Shown here: positions 26,515 to 35,143 of the stretch, in pieces
Position numbering within the stretch: the first letter of the stretch is position 1
Layout: every line of letters starts with the position of its first letter
Assembly (NCBI RefSeq): GCF_015687175.1
Contig: NZ_JADPQG010000007.1
Span: forward strand, 62,001-126,000
DNA length: 64,000 nucleotides
Reading direction: 5' to 3'
DNA from: Reinekea sp. G2M2-21
GTDB taxonomy: Bacteria > Pseudomonadota > Gammaproteobacteria > Pseudomonadales > Natronospirillaceae
The notes under the pieces: generated by a model
Databases searched by the model: none
Seen by the model: the letters and a program-made list of their open reading frames with translations, nothing else
What the model was told of the DNA's origin: nothing
Program-made: the position numbers and the translations under genes

Positions 26515-26548
26515 CAGTTACTAAAGCCTCTTTGATGGTTAACTCACG

Positions 26549-26574
26549 CGCCGGCTATTCCCGGCGATTTTTTT
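26549..26574 (+). terminator. Rho-independent terminator
   Basis: CGCCGG, 6-nt loop, CCGGCG then ATTTTTTT; ends the E12 unit. Confidence 0.85.
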
Positions 26575-26651
26575 GTCGGAGCACAATATAGTTGTAAACA
26601 ATCAGCCTTCCAAGTTATTGAATTTACTTACGCCCCTTTTATTGCAGATAA

Positions 26652-26813
26652 AATAAAGTTGTTAACTTTCGGTGTTTTGAAGCGAATCTGAACAATGATG
26701 TTTGGCGAAACGTGACAAAAAAGTTGTTAATAAATCTGGCTGGAGGTCGCCTATCTAGGTTTGGACAGTCTAGTTTAGCTAAATTAACCTCATATTTTGT
26801 TAACAACTTTATT
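26652..26813. repeat. 15-bp inverted repeat in a gene-free stretch
   Basis: AATAAAGTTGTTAAC (26652-26666) and its exact reverse complement (26799-26813). A third partial copy, AAAGTTGTTAA, lies at 26720 and a diverged GTTAACGAC at about 26819. The rest of 26575-26860 has no gene. Candidate regulatory or recombination site. Confidence 0.55.
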
Positions 26814-26860
26814 AGAATGTTAACGACTTAATTGTTCACCACCATTTTTTCGTTCCAAAT

Positions 26861-27493
26861 CTAGACTCTCCCAAATACATTATTTGGATCATATACCACG
26901 CTTTGCAATGGTTTTGACTGTATGTCATGCGCAAAATCCGCAGCGACTAAATAGGCCAATGGTTTCTTCGCTTTTGGGAAGACGGTTGGATCGAAATTTT
27001 CAGCGGCCTTATAAAAGACTTTTTGAGCATCTTCTGGTGTCGTAATGTGCGGATCAATGCGACAATTGTTTGGGCTATCGGCTTGGTAATGCACCCGGCA
27101 AACCAATGGGCGAACTGGATAGATTGAACATGAGGTACCCATTAGAAACGGGCAGGCGTACTTATTCTCTCTGAATATGTGCTCCACATTCCTAATCTCT
27201 TCAAATGTCAGAGGACTACTCCTATTTGCAGGTCGTGTATTCCGGTTGAATCGATTAAACCACTGTTTGATATTGCGGGCTAACTGTTTCTTTTGAGCGG
27301 CAGTGAAAACCTTTGCAAGGTATTTAAAAATCGCTGGTTCTTCCCAGGTGAATACATCCACAATCTGATGACAACAAGCATTGCACCCCTTCTGGCAAAC
27401 TTTTTTGATATTTGCTATTTCCGCGTCTGCCTGGCTATGGGCGATTACCGAAACAGCCATTACCTTTGCGATCAATTTATATTGTTCTGTCAC
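26861..27493 (-). CDS. YkgJ-family cysteine-cluster protein
   Basis: 210 aa from GTG with GGAAGG upstream. CNACCHQ (~residue 37) and CPFLMGTSCSIYPVRPLVCR (~residues 112-131) match the zinc/iron-chelating Cys cluster of YkgJ-like (CxxCxxxCC) proteins. Precise role unknown. It runs against its neighbours and ends facing the inverted repeats at 26652-26813. Confidence 0.75.
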   Translation of the reverse strand: MTEQYKLIAKVMAVSVIAHSQADAEIANIKKVCQKGCNACCHQIVDVFTWEEPAIFKYLAKVFTAAQKKQLARNIKQWFNRFNRNTRPANRSSPLTFEEIRNVEHIFRENKYACPFLMGTSCSIYPVRPLVCRVHYQADSPNNCRIDPHITTPEDAQKVFYKAAENFDPTVFPKAKKPLAYLVAADFAHDIQSKPLQSVVYDPNNVFGRV

Positions 27494-27609
27494 TACATTG
27501 CCTTCCTTTTTTCAGTCAACTAGTTTTACTGGCTTCATAATAGCTCGGGAATAAGTATTTCGAAAACCGCATTGCTGATAATTTTTCGGGAAGTGTCACT
27601 GAGTCTTTA

Positions 27610-27680
27610 GGCGCACAGCAATATGGCGCATGGCAGTAGATTATGTTGAGAGGTTAGTTTGTGACGGAAGTGAATATTGT
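27610..27680 (+). promoter_or_regulatory. E element 13
   Basis: GGCGC arms, 10-nt spacer ACAGCAATAT; -10 TATTGT at 27675 (offset 46). Confidence 0.65.
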
Positions 27681-27715
27681 TGGTTCAATTCAAGCATATT
27701 CCAAAAGGTACAGAC

Positions 27716-28402
27716 ATGACTGCAACCGCTATCGAACTCTCTGAACGTCTTCAAACCGTTTCACTTCGAGAAGGTTTCGAAATCCTGACTGCTGGCCAGC
27801 TGGGCATTGCCGAAGAAGATATGGACAAATACAAAGTTGAAGCGTGCTATGTGTCTGCACGGGTTCGTGATGGCAACGGTAAAGTAGTAACTTGTAGTCA
27901 CCGTAAAGTGCCAATTGCATTTTTGGGAAAAGGTCAGAAAGACATTCTGAACAGCGGATATTTCCAAACAGTTGAGGAGTTAGTTGAGTTTGTATCCGGC
28001 CGTCTTAAAAATCGTATTTCCAATTGCAAGTCTGATGAGTTGTACAAAGAAAGGCGAAAGGCGGAAGCACAGAAGCTATTCGAAGAAACCGAACCGGGTG
28101 ACATTTTTTACACCATATACGGGTATGAGCAAACCAATGTCGATTATTACCAAGTAATCGGCAAAAGAGGGAAAGCCACCCTTGTTTTCCGCGAGCTCAA
28201 CCAAGAGCGCAATTATACCCAGGACATGAGTGGCGATTGTACCCCGGTACCGGATAGCTTTATGAACGACAAACAGATTGAGTGTCGTATCGGCAATGGC
28301 GTCACTATCGAGAAGCAAAACGCTTCCCCTCTGTCTTACCACACGGTTATGGATGGTGCTGTTCGTATTTACGATTCTAAGTATTTCTCAACCTATGCTT
28401 AG
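27716..28402 (+). CDS. Hypothetical protein
   Basis: 228 aa, soluble, not recognised; the middle (GDIFYTIYGYEQTNVDYYQV) looks like a compact beta domain. ATG 27716 with AAAAGG upstream. Sole gene of the E13 unit. Confidence 0.65.
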   Translation: MTATAIELSERLQTVSLREGFEILTAGQLGIAEEDMDKYKVEACYVSARVRDGNGKVVTCSHRKVPIAFLGKGQKDILNSGYFQTVEELVEFVSGRLKNRISNCKSDELYKERRKAEAQKLFEETEPGDIFYTIYGYEQTNVDYYQVIGKRGKATLVFRELNQERNYTQDMSGDCTPVPDSFMNDKQIECRIGNGVTIEKQNASPLSYHTVMDGAVRIYDSKYFSTYA

Positions 28403-28405
28403 CCC

Positions 28406-28447
28406 AAAATTGTCTGCCACCAGCAGTTTGAGGTGGTCGACAATTTT
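28406..28447 (+). terminator. Long hairpin, probable terminator
   Basis: AAAATTGTC pairs with GACAATTTT, with an inner CCACC/GGTGG stem; T-rich on exit. Confidence 0.7.
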
Positions 28448-28480
28448 CTCTGTCAAGAGCGATCGGTTTTGAGATTTTTA

Positions 28481-28552
28481 GGCGCATAAGCAATAAGGCG
28501 GGACGCAGTGGGCAAACAGTGTGGCGGCAATGAGAGTTGTTTTCCTTAGCAT
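28481..28552 (+). promoter_or_regulatory. E element 14
   Basis: Arms GGCGC and GGCGG, 11-nt spacer; -10 TAGCAT at 28547 (offset 46). Confidence 0.6.
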
Positions 28553-28586
28553 AGCCTTATCAATCAATCACGCCTTAGGAGGCTTT

Positions 28587-28820
28587 ATGGAAGGTTCCGG
28601 AATAATCACACCTGAACAACGTCAAGCGCTTGCTCAGTTACAGCTGAAAGTTGACGCGCTTGCGGGTGAACCCACTGAAAAGCAGCGTGAAAAGCTTCGC
28701 TCTTGGGTCGATGCGAATATCGCACCTGCGTACCTTTGCCATGCGGCTGAGATTCTGTTGGAAGTGGATCAGCAGCTATATACCGACACCCGTATGCGTA
28801 TGGGTGAAATGGGTTATTGA
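28587..28820 (+). CDS. Hypothetical small protein
   Basis: 77 aa, acidic and helical, not recognised. TAGGAGG gives a strong ribosome site. Confidence 0.6.
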   Translation: MEGSGIITPEQRQALAQLQLKVDALAGEPTEKQREKLRSWVDANIAPAYLCHAAEILLEVDQQLYTDTRMRMGEMGY

Positions 28821-28974
28821 TTTTATTGGTGACTCTCCATTTGCCGTCTTAACAGGCGGCTATTTTTTAAACAGTTCTCAAGCGGATTGGGGCATTGGTG
28901 CCGACGGTACCGGGCAGAATTGGTTAGGGAAGGTCATTCAAAGTGAGTTTGACACCCGAATCTCTGGAGCATAA
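28804..28974 (+). CDS. Possible small protein
   Basis: 56 codons from GTG, overlapping the end of 28587-28820. No clear ribosome site; reads through to 28974 with a protein-like composition. Confidence 0.35.
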   Translation: MKWVIDFIGDSPFAVLTGGYFLNSSQADWGIGADGTGQNWLGKVIQSEFDTRISGA

Positions 28975-29069
28975 GCGCTGTGGCGATGCTGCGAGATTAG
29001 AGCAGTTAAGGTGACGGCTTGGAAATTCTTTATATTTGATCCATTATCTAATAAAAGAGAGACTATCAA

Positions 29070-29615
29070 ATGAGCACCAAAGCGTTTATATATCTTGTTC
29101 ATGATTACCAATTTGACCGTGATTTGAATGATTGTCTTGAGAACTCAGGGCTGACGCCGGTGGATGTGACTGCGTTCTGGCAAGAAAACGATGTCATGGC
29201 AATTCTATTGGCCATGGTGACCGCGGCATCGCTGGCAAATCAGGAACAAACAAACGTATTACCGGTTTTCAAATACCGCGATGAGGCACTGCAACTTTTT
29301 GAATTTTACAACCGGTATGCCAATGGTGGCTCAGACTGGGCGTACAACGCAGCCGTCAGCAACGAGGCTACCATTGCGAAGAAGTTTTTGGCATTGAAGC
29401 GCCAGGCTAAAAGTAAAGTTCTTCAATTTGGCTTTGACGAAGAGGCGTTGAAAGCTGCCGAGGATTTCGACACTTATCAAGTTCTGTTTCAAAACGAGAG
29501 TGTTCGCAATTTGACAGCCCGTTGCTTGCGCAATGACTACTTAGGCAATGCTTTGAATCGTGAACTGATCAGCGGCTTTAAACCACGCGTTGATAAGCAA
29601 GCCGCCAAAGTTTGA
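29070..29615 (+). CDS. Hypothetical protein
   Basis: 181 aa, soluble and mostly helical, not recognised. GAGAG 10 nt upstream. A TTGGAA...TTATCT pair near 29019-29050 could be a secondary promoter. Confidence 0.6.
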   Translation: MSTKAFIYLVHDYQFDRDLNDCLENSGLTPVDVTAFWQENDVMAILLAMVTAASLANQEQTNVLPVFKYRDEALQLFEFYNRYANGGSDWAYNAAVSNEATIAKKFLALKRQAKSKVLQFGFDEEALKAAEDFDTYQVLFQNESVRNLTARCLRNDYLGNALNRELISGFKPRVDKQAAKV

Positions 29616-29648
29616 AATAACATACAAGTTAATATAAGGACTCCTGTG

Positions 29649-30008
29649 ATGTGTGATTTTCTAGAAAACGGATTTATGTGCCGAGGTGACGGTTTTACCC
29701 AAGAAGTGGGCGAGCCATACAACATCAATGATATCGTGGATCCATGCCCTAAGTGCAACACCAAGCTTTTTTTAGAAGAGGCTAAAATCACGTCTGAGGT
29801 TTTGGCGAAGGACTGTTCTGGGAAAACCGGTGATAAAGCCTGGTTAGCCTCAATTCAAAAGGCTAAGCAATTTCTCACTGAGGCTGAATTAACCGCCCTG
29901 CTTCAGTCAATTGGTGTGGTCAACGCTCTATCTATGGTAGATGGCAAAGCCGTAGTTAAGCCTTTTAACTACTTAAAGCCAACTTCAACACTCTATACAA
30001 GGCCGTAA
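29649..30008 (+). CDS. Protein with a possible zinc site
   Basis: 119 aa. CRGDGF and CPKCNTK in the first 40 residues could hold a metal. AAGGA 8 nt before ATG 29649. Not recognised. Confidence 0.55.
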   Translation: MCDFLENGFMCRGDGFTQEVGEPYNINDIVDPCPKCNTKLFLEEAKITSEVLAKDCSGKTGDKAWLASIQKAKQFLTEAELTALLQSIGVVNALSMVDGKAVVKPFNYLKPTSTLYTRP

Positions 30009-30120
30009 ATGATGCTTTTACGAGCTTATTGCGTTTTTCTTGATGCAGTTTGCGTAGGTCCTTTATAAGCAACGGCTTAACCTTTGGTTTTGACACAATG
30101 CTTGGTAACTAGGTGACGAC

Positions 30121-30438
30121 ATGACAATAGCTAATTTGGAACTCCCGAATTTGAAGTAACTCCGAAAAGAGTCCGGCAAGTTGCAACAAGACTAGGCTGA
30201 TCTGTCGGGTGTCGCTGTTAGGACGATTCAATCGATTGCAGCCAGTGGATCCGTGCAAGCTAAAAACGCTGAAGCCCTTGCTGACAGTCTTCATGTCGTT
30301 GTACAAAAGCTTTCAGCCCAATCAGAGCAAAATTGCGATGCAATTTTTCGGTTTTCTTGTACTGGGCTAGCCAGGGTAAACAATCATTCTCGCTTTAATG
30401 CGTATGGGGTATGGCAGCGTGATTGCCATCGGTCATGA
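30121..30438 (+). pseudogene. XRE-type helix-turn-helix regulator with two in-frame stops
   Basis: The frame from ATG 30121 reads a Cro/CI-type HTH: LRKESGKLQQD, DLSGVAVRTIQSI and NAEALADSLHV, but is broken by TAA (30157) and TAG (30193). Both positions would fit Gln codons (CAA, CAG) in the HTH. Sequence after the HTH shows no known domain. Most likely a recently inactivated repressor. Confidence 0.6.
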
Positions 30439-30511
30439 CGACACATCCGAACTGTGCGTACTGGATAAAGATTTAGCCACATCAATTTGATAGGTGTCGG
30501 TGAGCATTTTA

Positions 30512-30582
30512 GTCGCAAAACAATAGGGCGCTATTCAGCATTCCAAAGCCAGGAATTTAAGTGAGTTTCAAATCCTTACTTT
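30512..30582 (+). promoter_or_regulatory. E element 15
   Basis: Arms GTCGC and GGCGC, 10-nt spacer AAAACAATAG; -10 TACTTT at 30577 (offset 46). Confidence 0.6.
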
Positions 30583-30617
30583 ATACGCTTAGTCAACGTT
30601 CTGGATAGGAATGCACC

Positions 30618-30797
30618 TTGAAAGATTTAGCTTACTCACTCAACGCTACCGGCACTGAAGAACAGGCAGAAATGTTTGGTGGTGTTCTAAATCAACGAGT
30701 CGATCTTATCGACCTGGTAGAAGAAACGATTAACAACATCATCCCCCTATTCGACCAGTTTTCCGTACTCTATGAGGCCGTGAGCTATGGCAAATAA
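30618..30797 (+). CDS. Small acidic protein
   Basis: 59 aa from TTG with AGGA 8 nt upstream, 106 nt after the first arm of its E element, as in other units. Helical, not recognised. Confidence 0.5.
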   Translation: MKDLAYSLNATGTEEQAEMFGGVLNQRVDLIDLVEETINNIIPLFDQFSVLYEAVSYGK

Positions 30798-30872
30798 TAT
30801 TAAATAACACATTTTGTAAACTATTGAGTTTATTCTTTAACCCTATTTTTAGACCTCACAATCCAGAAGTTT

Positions 30873-32243
30873 TTGGTGCAAGCGATCGGCGGGCAGAACA
30901 CATTGGTGTTCCCTGGCATGAAAGCCAAGTGCACCGATGACGGGAAGATCAAACCAATGAACGCGGTAAAGAACAAGATCGCAGCTTTGGCAGATGGATC
31001 TGAAACGTCCGTAACCTTAGTAGGAACGCGCTTCGGGGAAACAGCGGAGCGCAAAAAAAATATGACAAACCGTCAGGAAACCTGGGACCGTCCGTGGAAG
31101 AATTCAGACGGTTTCATGATGATGTCACCGCTGGCTCTTTGGACTACCGGTCACGTGTTTGAGTTCATGAACAAAGCGAGCTCAATGCCATTTCCTGTTT
31201 TCTGCGACTTCATTAATACTATCTTGCTGTATGAGGCGATGGGTGAAGAAACCTGCGACATCAATAAATTGGTTGATGGTTCGAATGGCAAAGGCGTCGG
31301 TTGCGGTGACGGTTCACGCGCTGGTTGCTGGACCTGTATGCGTGTATCTGAGGATAAAAGCTTAGGCTCTTTGGCTAAGTTCGAAAACCCAGAGTTCAAG
31401 CCCTTGGTGATGTTCCGTAACCTGATGAAGGCCGGACACTACGTCATCGAGAATCGCTGTTGGGTCGGTCGTAAGTTTGATAAGAGCGGCCGTGTGAACG
31501 TTGCCGGCAATACCTATAGCCGTGAGTGGCAGCGCACTCTACTGCGTATAGCCATTACCCTTGAGTTCGACGAGCAAACCTGGGCGATGAAAAATGATAA
31601 GCAGCTACGTTTTGAAGTGATGCCGGTGGAAGACATTGTGATGATCGCTTTCATGTGGGAGCGCTATGGCCTTCACAACTGGTCTGATGCAATCGAAATC
31701 TACCAAGACGTTGTGGAGAACGGTAATGGCCTTCATCCAACTCAAGAGATGATCGATGAGCAGTACGCCAAGAACGTGGATAGCAACTTGTTCGGTGATC
31801 AGGATGCGACGTTGAAGCTGGGCGACCTGGACAGCTTGAAGCAAACCTACGAAGACACATTGGCGCAGTTTTCTAATGTTGAAAAACACGAGTCCCGCTA
31901 TCAGAAGAAGGGTGCCAAATCCGCCCCGACCCACTCTCCCTTATCTGTTAGCATTTCCGGCCCGATCGAAGTCGACCTGGGTGATGAGCCCGAAATGGGT
32001 TGGTGGTGGATCAATGAGCAGGTTAGTGAGATGAAGTCTCGCGGTACGCCGATCGACCGCAACTTCTTATACCGTAACGGCTACGTCGCTATGCCTGCTG
32101 GATACCAGAGCAAGCTAGGCAACTTCCAATGGTTTGGTGCTCGTATGCGCGCCAATGACATGCACTTGTATGCGCACTCACCTGAGCTGCTGCGCAAGAT
32201 GGAAATCTGGGAAGACAACAATCCACAGCAGCCACTTTTCTAA
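30873..32243 (+). pseudogene. 5'-truncated DndC-like PAPS-reductase-family gene
   Basis: An open frame of ~456 codons resembling the DndC-type sulfurtransferase of DNA phosphorothioation: LVGTRFGETAERKKNM, MMSPLALWTTGHVFEF, then GSRAGCWTCMRVSEDKSL. The N-terminal ATP-binding SGGKDS motif that should precede these is missing, and the frame begins 76 nt after the small gene with no ribosome site at TTG 30873. No other dnd genes are near. It is most likely a remnant, although the long intact frame leaves open a shortened functional protein. Confidence 0.6.
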
Positions 32244-32330
32244 AGTGGCTCCCGTTCCCCACCGGCCAACTCCAGATCGCAAAAACACAACATTTAGCGT
32301 TTTTGACGGACGCAAAATAATAATGCAGTG

Positions 32331-32365
32331 TTCCGCTTGCACAAGCGGAACATATCAATTATATT
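32331..32365 (+). promoter_or_regulatory. Promoter with palindromic operator for the AcrVA2-like operon
   Basis: A perfect 9-bp inverted repeat, TTCCGCTTGCACAAGCGGAA (32331-32350), overlaps a -35 TTGCAC (32337). A 17-nt spacer leads to -10 TATATT (32360). A repressor bound there would block transcription; anti-CRISPR operons are commonly controlled by such autorepression. The winged-helix protein at 33380 is the natural candidate (inference). Only a degenerate E-like trace lies upstream (32310). Confidence 0.65.
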
Positions 32366-32370
32366 GAATC

Positions 32371-32398
32371 TGTTCCCCGTAGACACGGGGTAGGTACA
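32371..32398 (+). ncRNA. Solitary CRISPR-repeat-like hairpin at the transcript start
   Basis: TGTTCCCCGT, AGAC, ACGGGG and a GTACA tail: a 6-bp stem within a frame reminiscent of type I-E repeats (GTTCCCC...GGGG...ACC). It begins at about +1 of the promoter just upstream and stands alone, with no second repeat in the window. It could be a solitary repeat unit of the RNA anti-CRISPR type, or simply a 5' UTR hairpin. Confidence 0.4.
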
Positions 32399-32435
32399 CC
32401 AAACCATTATCATTCCCTGATTAGAGGAAATAAGC

Positions 32436-33128
32436 ATGACACACACCGTCGAGAATCATCGTATCCGAGTTACAGTTTCGGATAACACCTGGAACAGTTA
32501 CCGACCCAATGCTGAGCACATAAAGTGCATTGAGGGTGATCGGCAGACAATTGATCAAGTGACTCGGGGCTTAGTATTATCCACGGCGATGTCTAAGGTT
32601 GGCAATCGTTCGGAAGCCGCCCTGCTGACTGCCGAGGGTACCCTTCAATTTACCTCCGTCGAGATTCTTGCAGCAGCAAAAAGCATTCTAGAACGCGAAT
32701 ACCTTTGCGAACACACGAAATACGGCGATCAGACGGTAATGCGCTATTTTAATGGCCATCGCCTATCAGCCGGTATGCAGCAGGAAATCGCAGAAGCACA
32801 AGCCTACGCTGAAGGCATTTTATGCCCTCCGGACAACGATCAAATCATGCATGAAGTGACCGACTACTTTAACAAGCATTTGCACGATCGATTTAATGGT
32901 TCAGCGGAACGCCGGTTCCTGAAAACGATCAAGCTAAAGCGATCAACTAACCCGGATAAAGCCATTGTAGCGATTGAAAGCGCTCAACGCTCACTGGCGT
33001 TTTGGTCAAATCTTGATATCGAATATCGCAAAGCGCACGCCAATATGGATGGCTGGTTGATTGAAATCATAGGCGAAATGCCTTCACAAATTGGCTTGTG
33101 CCGCTACCAAGGGGAAAGCAACCATTAA
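32436..33128 (+). CDS. Hypothetical protein, first gene of the AcrVA2-like operon
   Basis: 230 aa, soluble, not recognised. Good AGAGGAAA ribosome site. Its place as first gene ahead of a putative anti-CRISPR makes it a candidate for another anti-defence protein; nothing in its sequence shows this directly. Its stop overlaps the next gene. Confidence 0.65.
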   Translation: MTHTVENHRIRVTVSDNTWNSYRPNAEHIKCIEGDRQTIDQVTRGLVLSTAMSKVGNRSEAALLTAEGTLQFTSVEILAAAKSILEREYLCEHTKYGDQTVMRYFNGHRLSAGMQQEIAEAQAYAEGILCPPDNDQIMHEVTDYFNKHLHDRFNGSAERRFLKTIKLKRSTNPDKAIVAIESAQRSLAFWSNLDIEYRKAHANMDGWLIEIIGEMPSQIGLCRYQGESNH

Positions 33129-33387
33129 CCGTAACAACCAAAATTACAAGCGCCTGATTACGGCGCTTGAACTGAGTAAACAGGATGTGTTTGAAGTCCT
33201 GAAAGGCACTGCATCAAAGAGCAAAATAGATGGTTGGGGGCGTAGTGAAGAGGCCACCAAATCGGCTACCGGAAATCGCCGCCTCGATAACGCGAAAGTG
33301 AAACGCTTCCGGGCAATGACAGACGCCGAATTCGATGCGTTTTGTGCCGGGTTAATAGACTGGTTGAAGGAAGAGGACAATGACTAA
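33124..33387 (+). CDS. DUF1456 (YehS)-like half-domain protein
   Basis: About 87 aa. LITALELSKQDVFEVL... KVKRFRAMTDAEFDAFCAGL recalls one repeat of the DUF1456/YehS family. No ATG is available: either ATT at 33124, overlapping the preceding TAA and 8 nt after AAGGGGAAA, or TTG at 33091 without a ribosome site. The rare ATT start would be tightly coupled to the upstream gene. Confidence 0.55.
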   Translation: MNRNNQNYKRLITALELSKQDVFEVLKGTASKSKIDGWGRSEEATKSATGNRRLDNAKVKRFRAMTDAEFDAFCAGLIDWLKEEDND

Positions 33388-33706
33388 GCCTAAACGGTTT
33401 AATCAGCCCTTAACTGTGGCTGGCATTCAGCAAATGACCAACGAACTATATACCAACTCACCGAGAACGTCTGTTCTTGCGTTGTCAGTACTCATTGCCA
33501 TCGTTAACCAACAAGGGGTAAGCCCCGCTGAAATTTCTCAGCAGGTTACTAATGACCGGAACAGCAGCTCTGTTCAAACGATAATAAAACGACTTGAATC
33601 CTGGGAACTGGTTCAATTGGTTGATGTGCCCTATAAGCACGGCGAACACCCGCGCAAGGAGCTCTGGTTAACAACAAAAGCCGCTAAGATGTTCCAGCTC
33701 ACTTAA
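33380..33706 (+). CDS. Winged-helix (MarR-like) DNA-binding protein
   Basis: 108 aa. Residues ~35-105 fit a winged helix: a helix SVLALSVLIAI, recognition part VSPAEISQQVTND...VQTIIKRLESWELVQ, then a wing. Within this operon it is the best candidate for the repressor of the palindromic operator at 32331, analogous to anti-CRISPR-associated (Aca) regulators. Overlaps the upstream gene by 8 nt. Confidence 0.65.
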   Translation: MTKPKRFNQPLTVAGIQQMTNELYTNSPRTSVLALSVLIAIVNQQGVSPAEISQQVTNDRNSSSVQTIIKRLESWELVQLVDVPYKHGEHPRKELWLTTKAAKMFQLT

Positions 33707-33718
33707 TAGGTCACTCAA

Positions 33719-34675
33719 ATGGAACTACCTCGCCCTAACAAGCACCTGTTTGCCGCATCTAAACACTATCCCAATGCCTGGCAGCAGGTGAATACTATGA
33801 TGGCGGGGCGGGGCCATGACCTACCGGATTGGCCGCAATGGTGTTTTCTACCCATGTCGGCTTGGTATTCCATCGTCTGTGCTGAAAACAAACAGAATCG
33901 CCTGAACGTTAACCTTGTTGGTGATGTGGCCCGACTCGCGGCGATTGGCACCTGGCGCTATGGACAATCCATATACCAGATCGACCCAGCTTTAATGGCG
34001 GTGCTGATGAATACCACTTTAACCGGCGATATTCCATGCGAGGTGCTTTATCGCTTACCAGAGTTTGCGGTGTATATCGAAACGCCCGGTATGCAATGGC
34101 TTGGCTCAGAGTGTTATGGCTTTTGGGCTCATTTGGAATTTGACATCAATACACAGCGTACCGAACTGCGCTTACTAATGGATACTGAAGCCGACTTAGC
34201 CATTGTGATTCTGCACATAGGCAAACACACGCTTACGGAAGCGGTTGATCGTGCAATGAAAGAGGCAGCACGACAAGCTAGCCTGACTCAGAAACTGCCT
34301 ATGCCGATGCTTACGGAAGCAACCGAAGTATTGTCCAATGATCTACAACCATTCATTTCACTGTTGCTATACGTTTGCAGTGAGGGTGTTCAATACACTG
34401 GACACCGTCGCCCAAGTAATGCACCCGCCAAAAAAACAAAAAAAGGCTGGAAACTGTTTGCGCCACCCAAACCGCGTTATTGGGAATTAGGCAAGCAAAT
34501 TGGCAATCAACTCAGAAAGTACGAATCTGACGGTCATCGCGTAGCTGGCCGAACGCTTTCTCCGCACATTCGCAGAGCGCACTGGCACCTGTTCTGGAAG
34601 GGGCTTCGTGGTGAGCAATCCCAATTCATCAAGTTCCTGCCACCTATTTTTGTGGCCGGAGAGTCTAAAAATTAG
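33719..34675 (+). CDS. AcrVA2-like anti-CRISPR protein
   Basis: 318 aa, about the length of Moraxella AcrVA2 (~322 aa). From memory, shared features include a FLPM segment near the start, WRYGQSIYQID, LPEFAVYIET, GFWAHLEFD, and the C-terminal SPHIRRAHWHLFWKG with a closing F..P.FV segment. AcrVA2 lowers Cas12a by triggering decay of its mRNA during translation; homologues are known on plasmids of hosts without Cas12a, so the real target here may differ. Last gene of the operon. Confidence 0.75.
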   Translation: MELPRPNKHLFAASKHYPNAWQQVNTMMAGRGHDLPDWPQWCFLPMSAWYSIVCAENKQNRLNVNLVGDVARLAAIGTWRYGQSIYQIDPALMAVLMNTTLTGDIPCEVLYRLPEFAVYIETPGMQWLGSECYGFWAHLEFDINTQRTELRLLMDTEADLAIVILHIGKHTLTEAVDRAMKEAARQASLTQKLPMPMLTEATEVLSNDLQPFISLLLYVCSEGVQYTGHRRPSNAPAKKTKKGWKLFAPPKPRYWELGKQIGNQLRKYESDGHRVAGRTLSPHIRRAHWHLFWKGLRGEQSQFIKFLPPIFVAGESKN

Positions 34676-34708
34676 GTCAATCTAGCATTTCCTATAACTC
34701 CCCTGCTA

Positions 34709-34737
34709 ACGCCGACTCGCATGAGATCGGCGTGTTT
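34709..34737 (+). terminator. Terminator hairpin
   Basis: ACGCCGA, 11-nt loop, TCGGCGT then GTTTC; ends the AcrVA2-like operon. Confidence 0.6.
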
Positions 34738-34795
34738 CACTAAACCTCCGAAACTACTCTGTTTTTGTGTCTGGAAATTTCACCGGAAAACGCCT

Positions 34796-35090
34796 ATGAG
34801 GACCCTTAATGCAGTTTTCCACGATCGCGGCAACTGTCGTCTATATGTTGCTGATGACAAATCTACCCAAGAACAGCCATCTTAATAACGGCTTTCATCG
34901 CATCAATGCAAATTACGTCATCATCGACCAGGGGTACTTGGAAGACAAGTATGGTCGCCAACGTTATGTACTGCACACGGTTTCTCAAGATGGGGAACCC
35001 AGCAGCCCTGTCGACATACCATGGTTATTAGTCACCGGTGTTCCCGCCCAGGCTTGTCTTACACACCCAAAGAATAACGCTCCAAGCTTT
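34796..35090 (+). pseudogene. Frameshifted copy of the gene at 44238
   Basis: ATG 34796 encodes a start like that of the 44238 protein (FHDRGNCRLYV in both). The frame then meets TAA near 34883, while the continuation (NYVIIDQG...KYGRQRYVLHT... DGEP) lies in another frame from about 34885 and matches the paralogue to about 35040. The C-terminal third is replaced by unrelated sequence. A one-base insertion (or two-base loss) near CATCTTAATAAC explains the shift. Confidence 0.7.
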
Positions 35091-35111
35091 TTTGATTTTA
35101 CCAACTTACTA

Positions 35112-35143
35112 AGCGCGGTACCGGCCCTTCCGCGCTTGTCTTC
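35112..35143 (+). terminator. Hairpin within the pseudogene tail
   Basis: AGCGCGG, 11-nt loop, CCGCGCT; supports non-coding status of this stretch. Confidence 0.45.

Noticed and set aside
32326-32400. A CRISPR array
   Set aside because: There is only one repeat-like unit; the other hairpin (32331) differs in sequence and is not at repeat-spacer distance.
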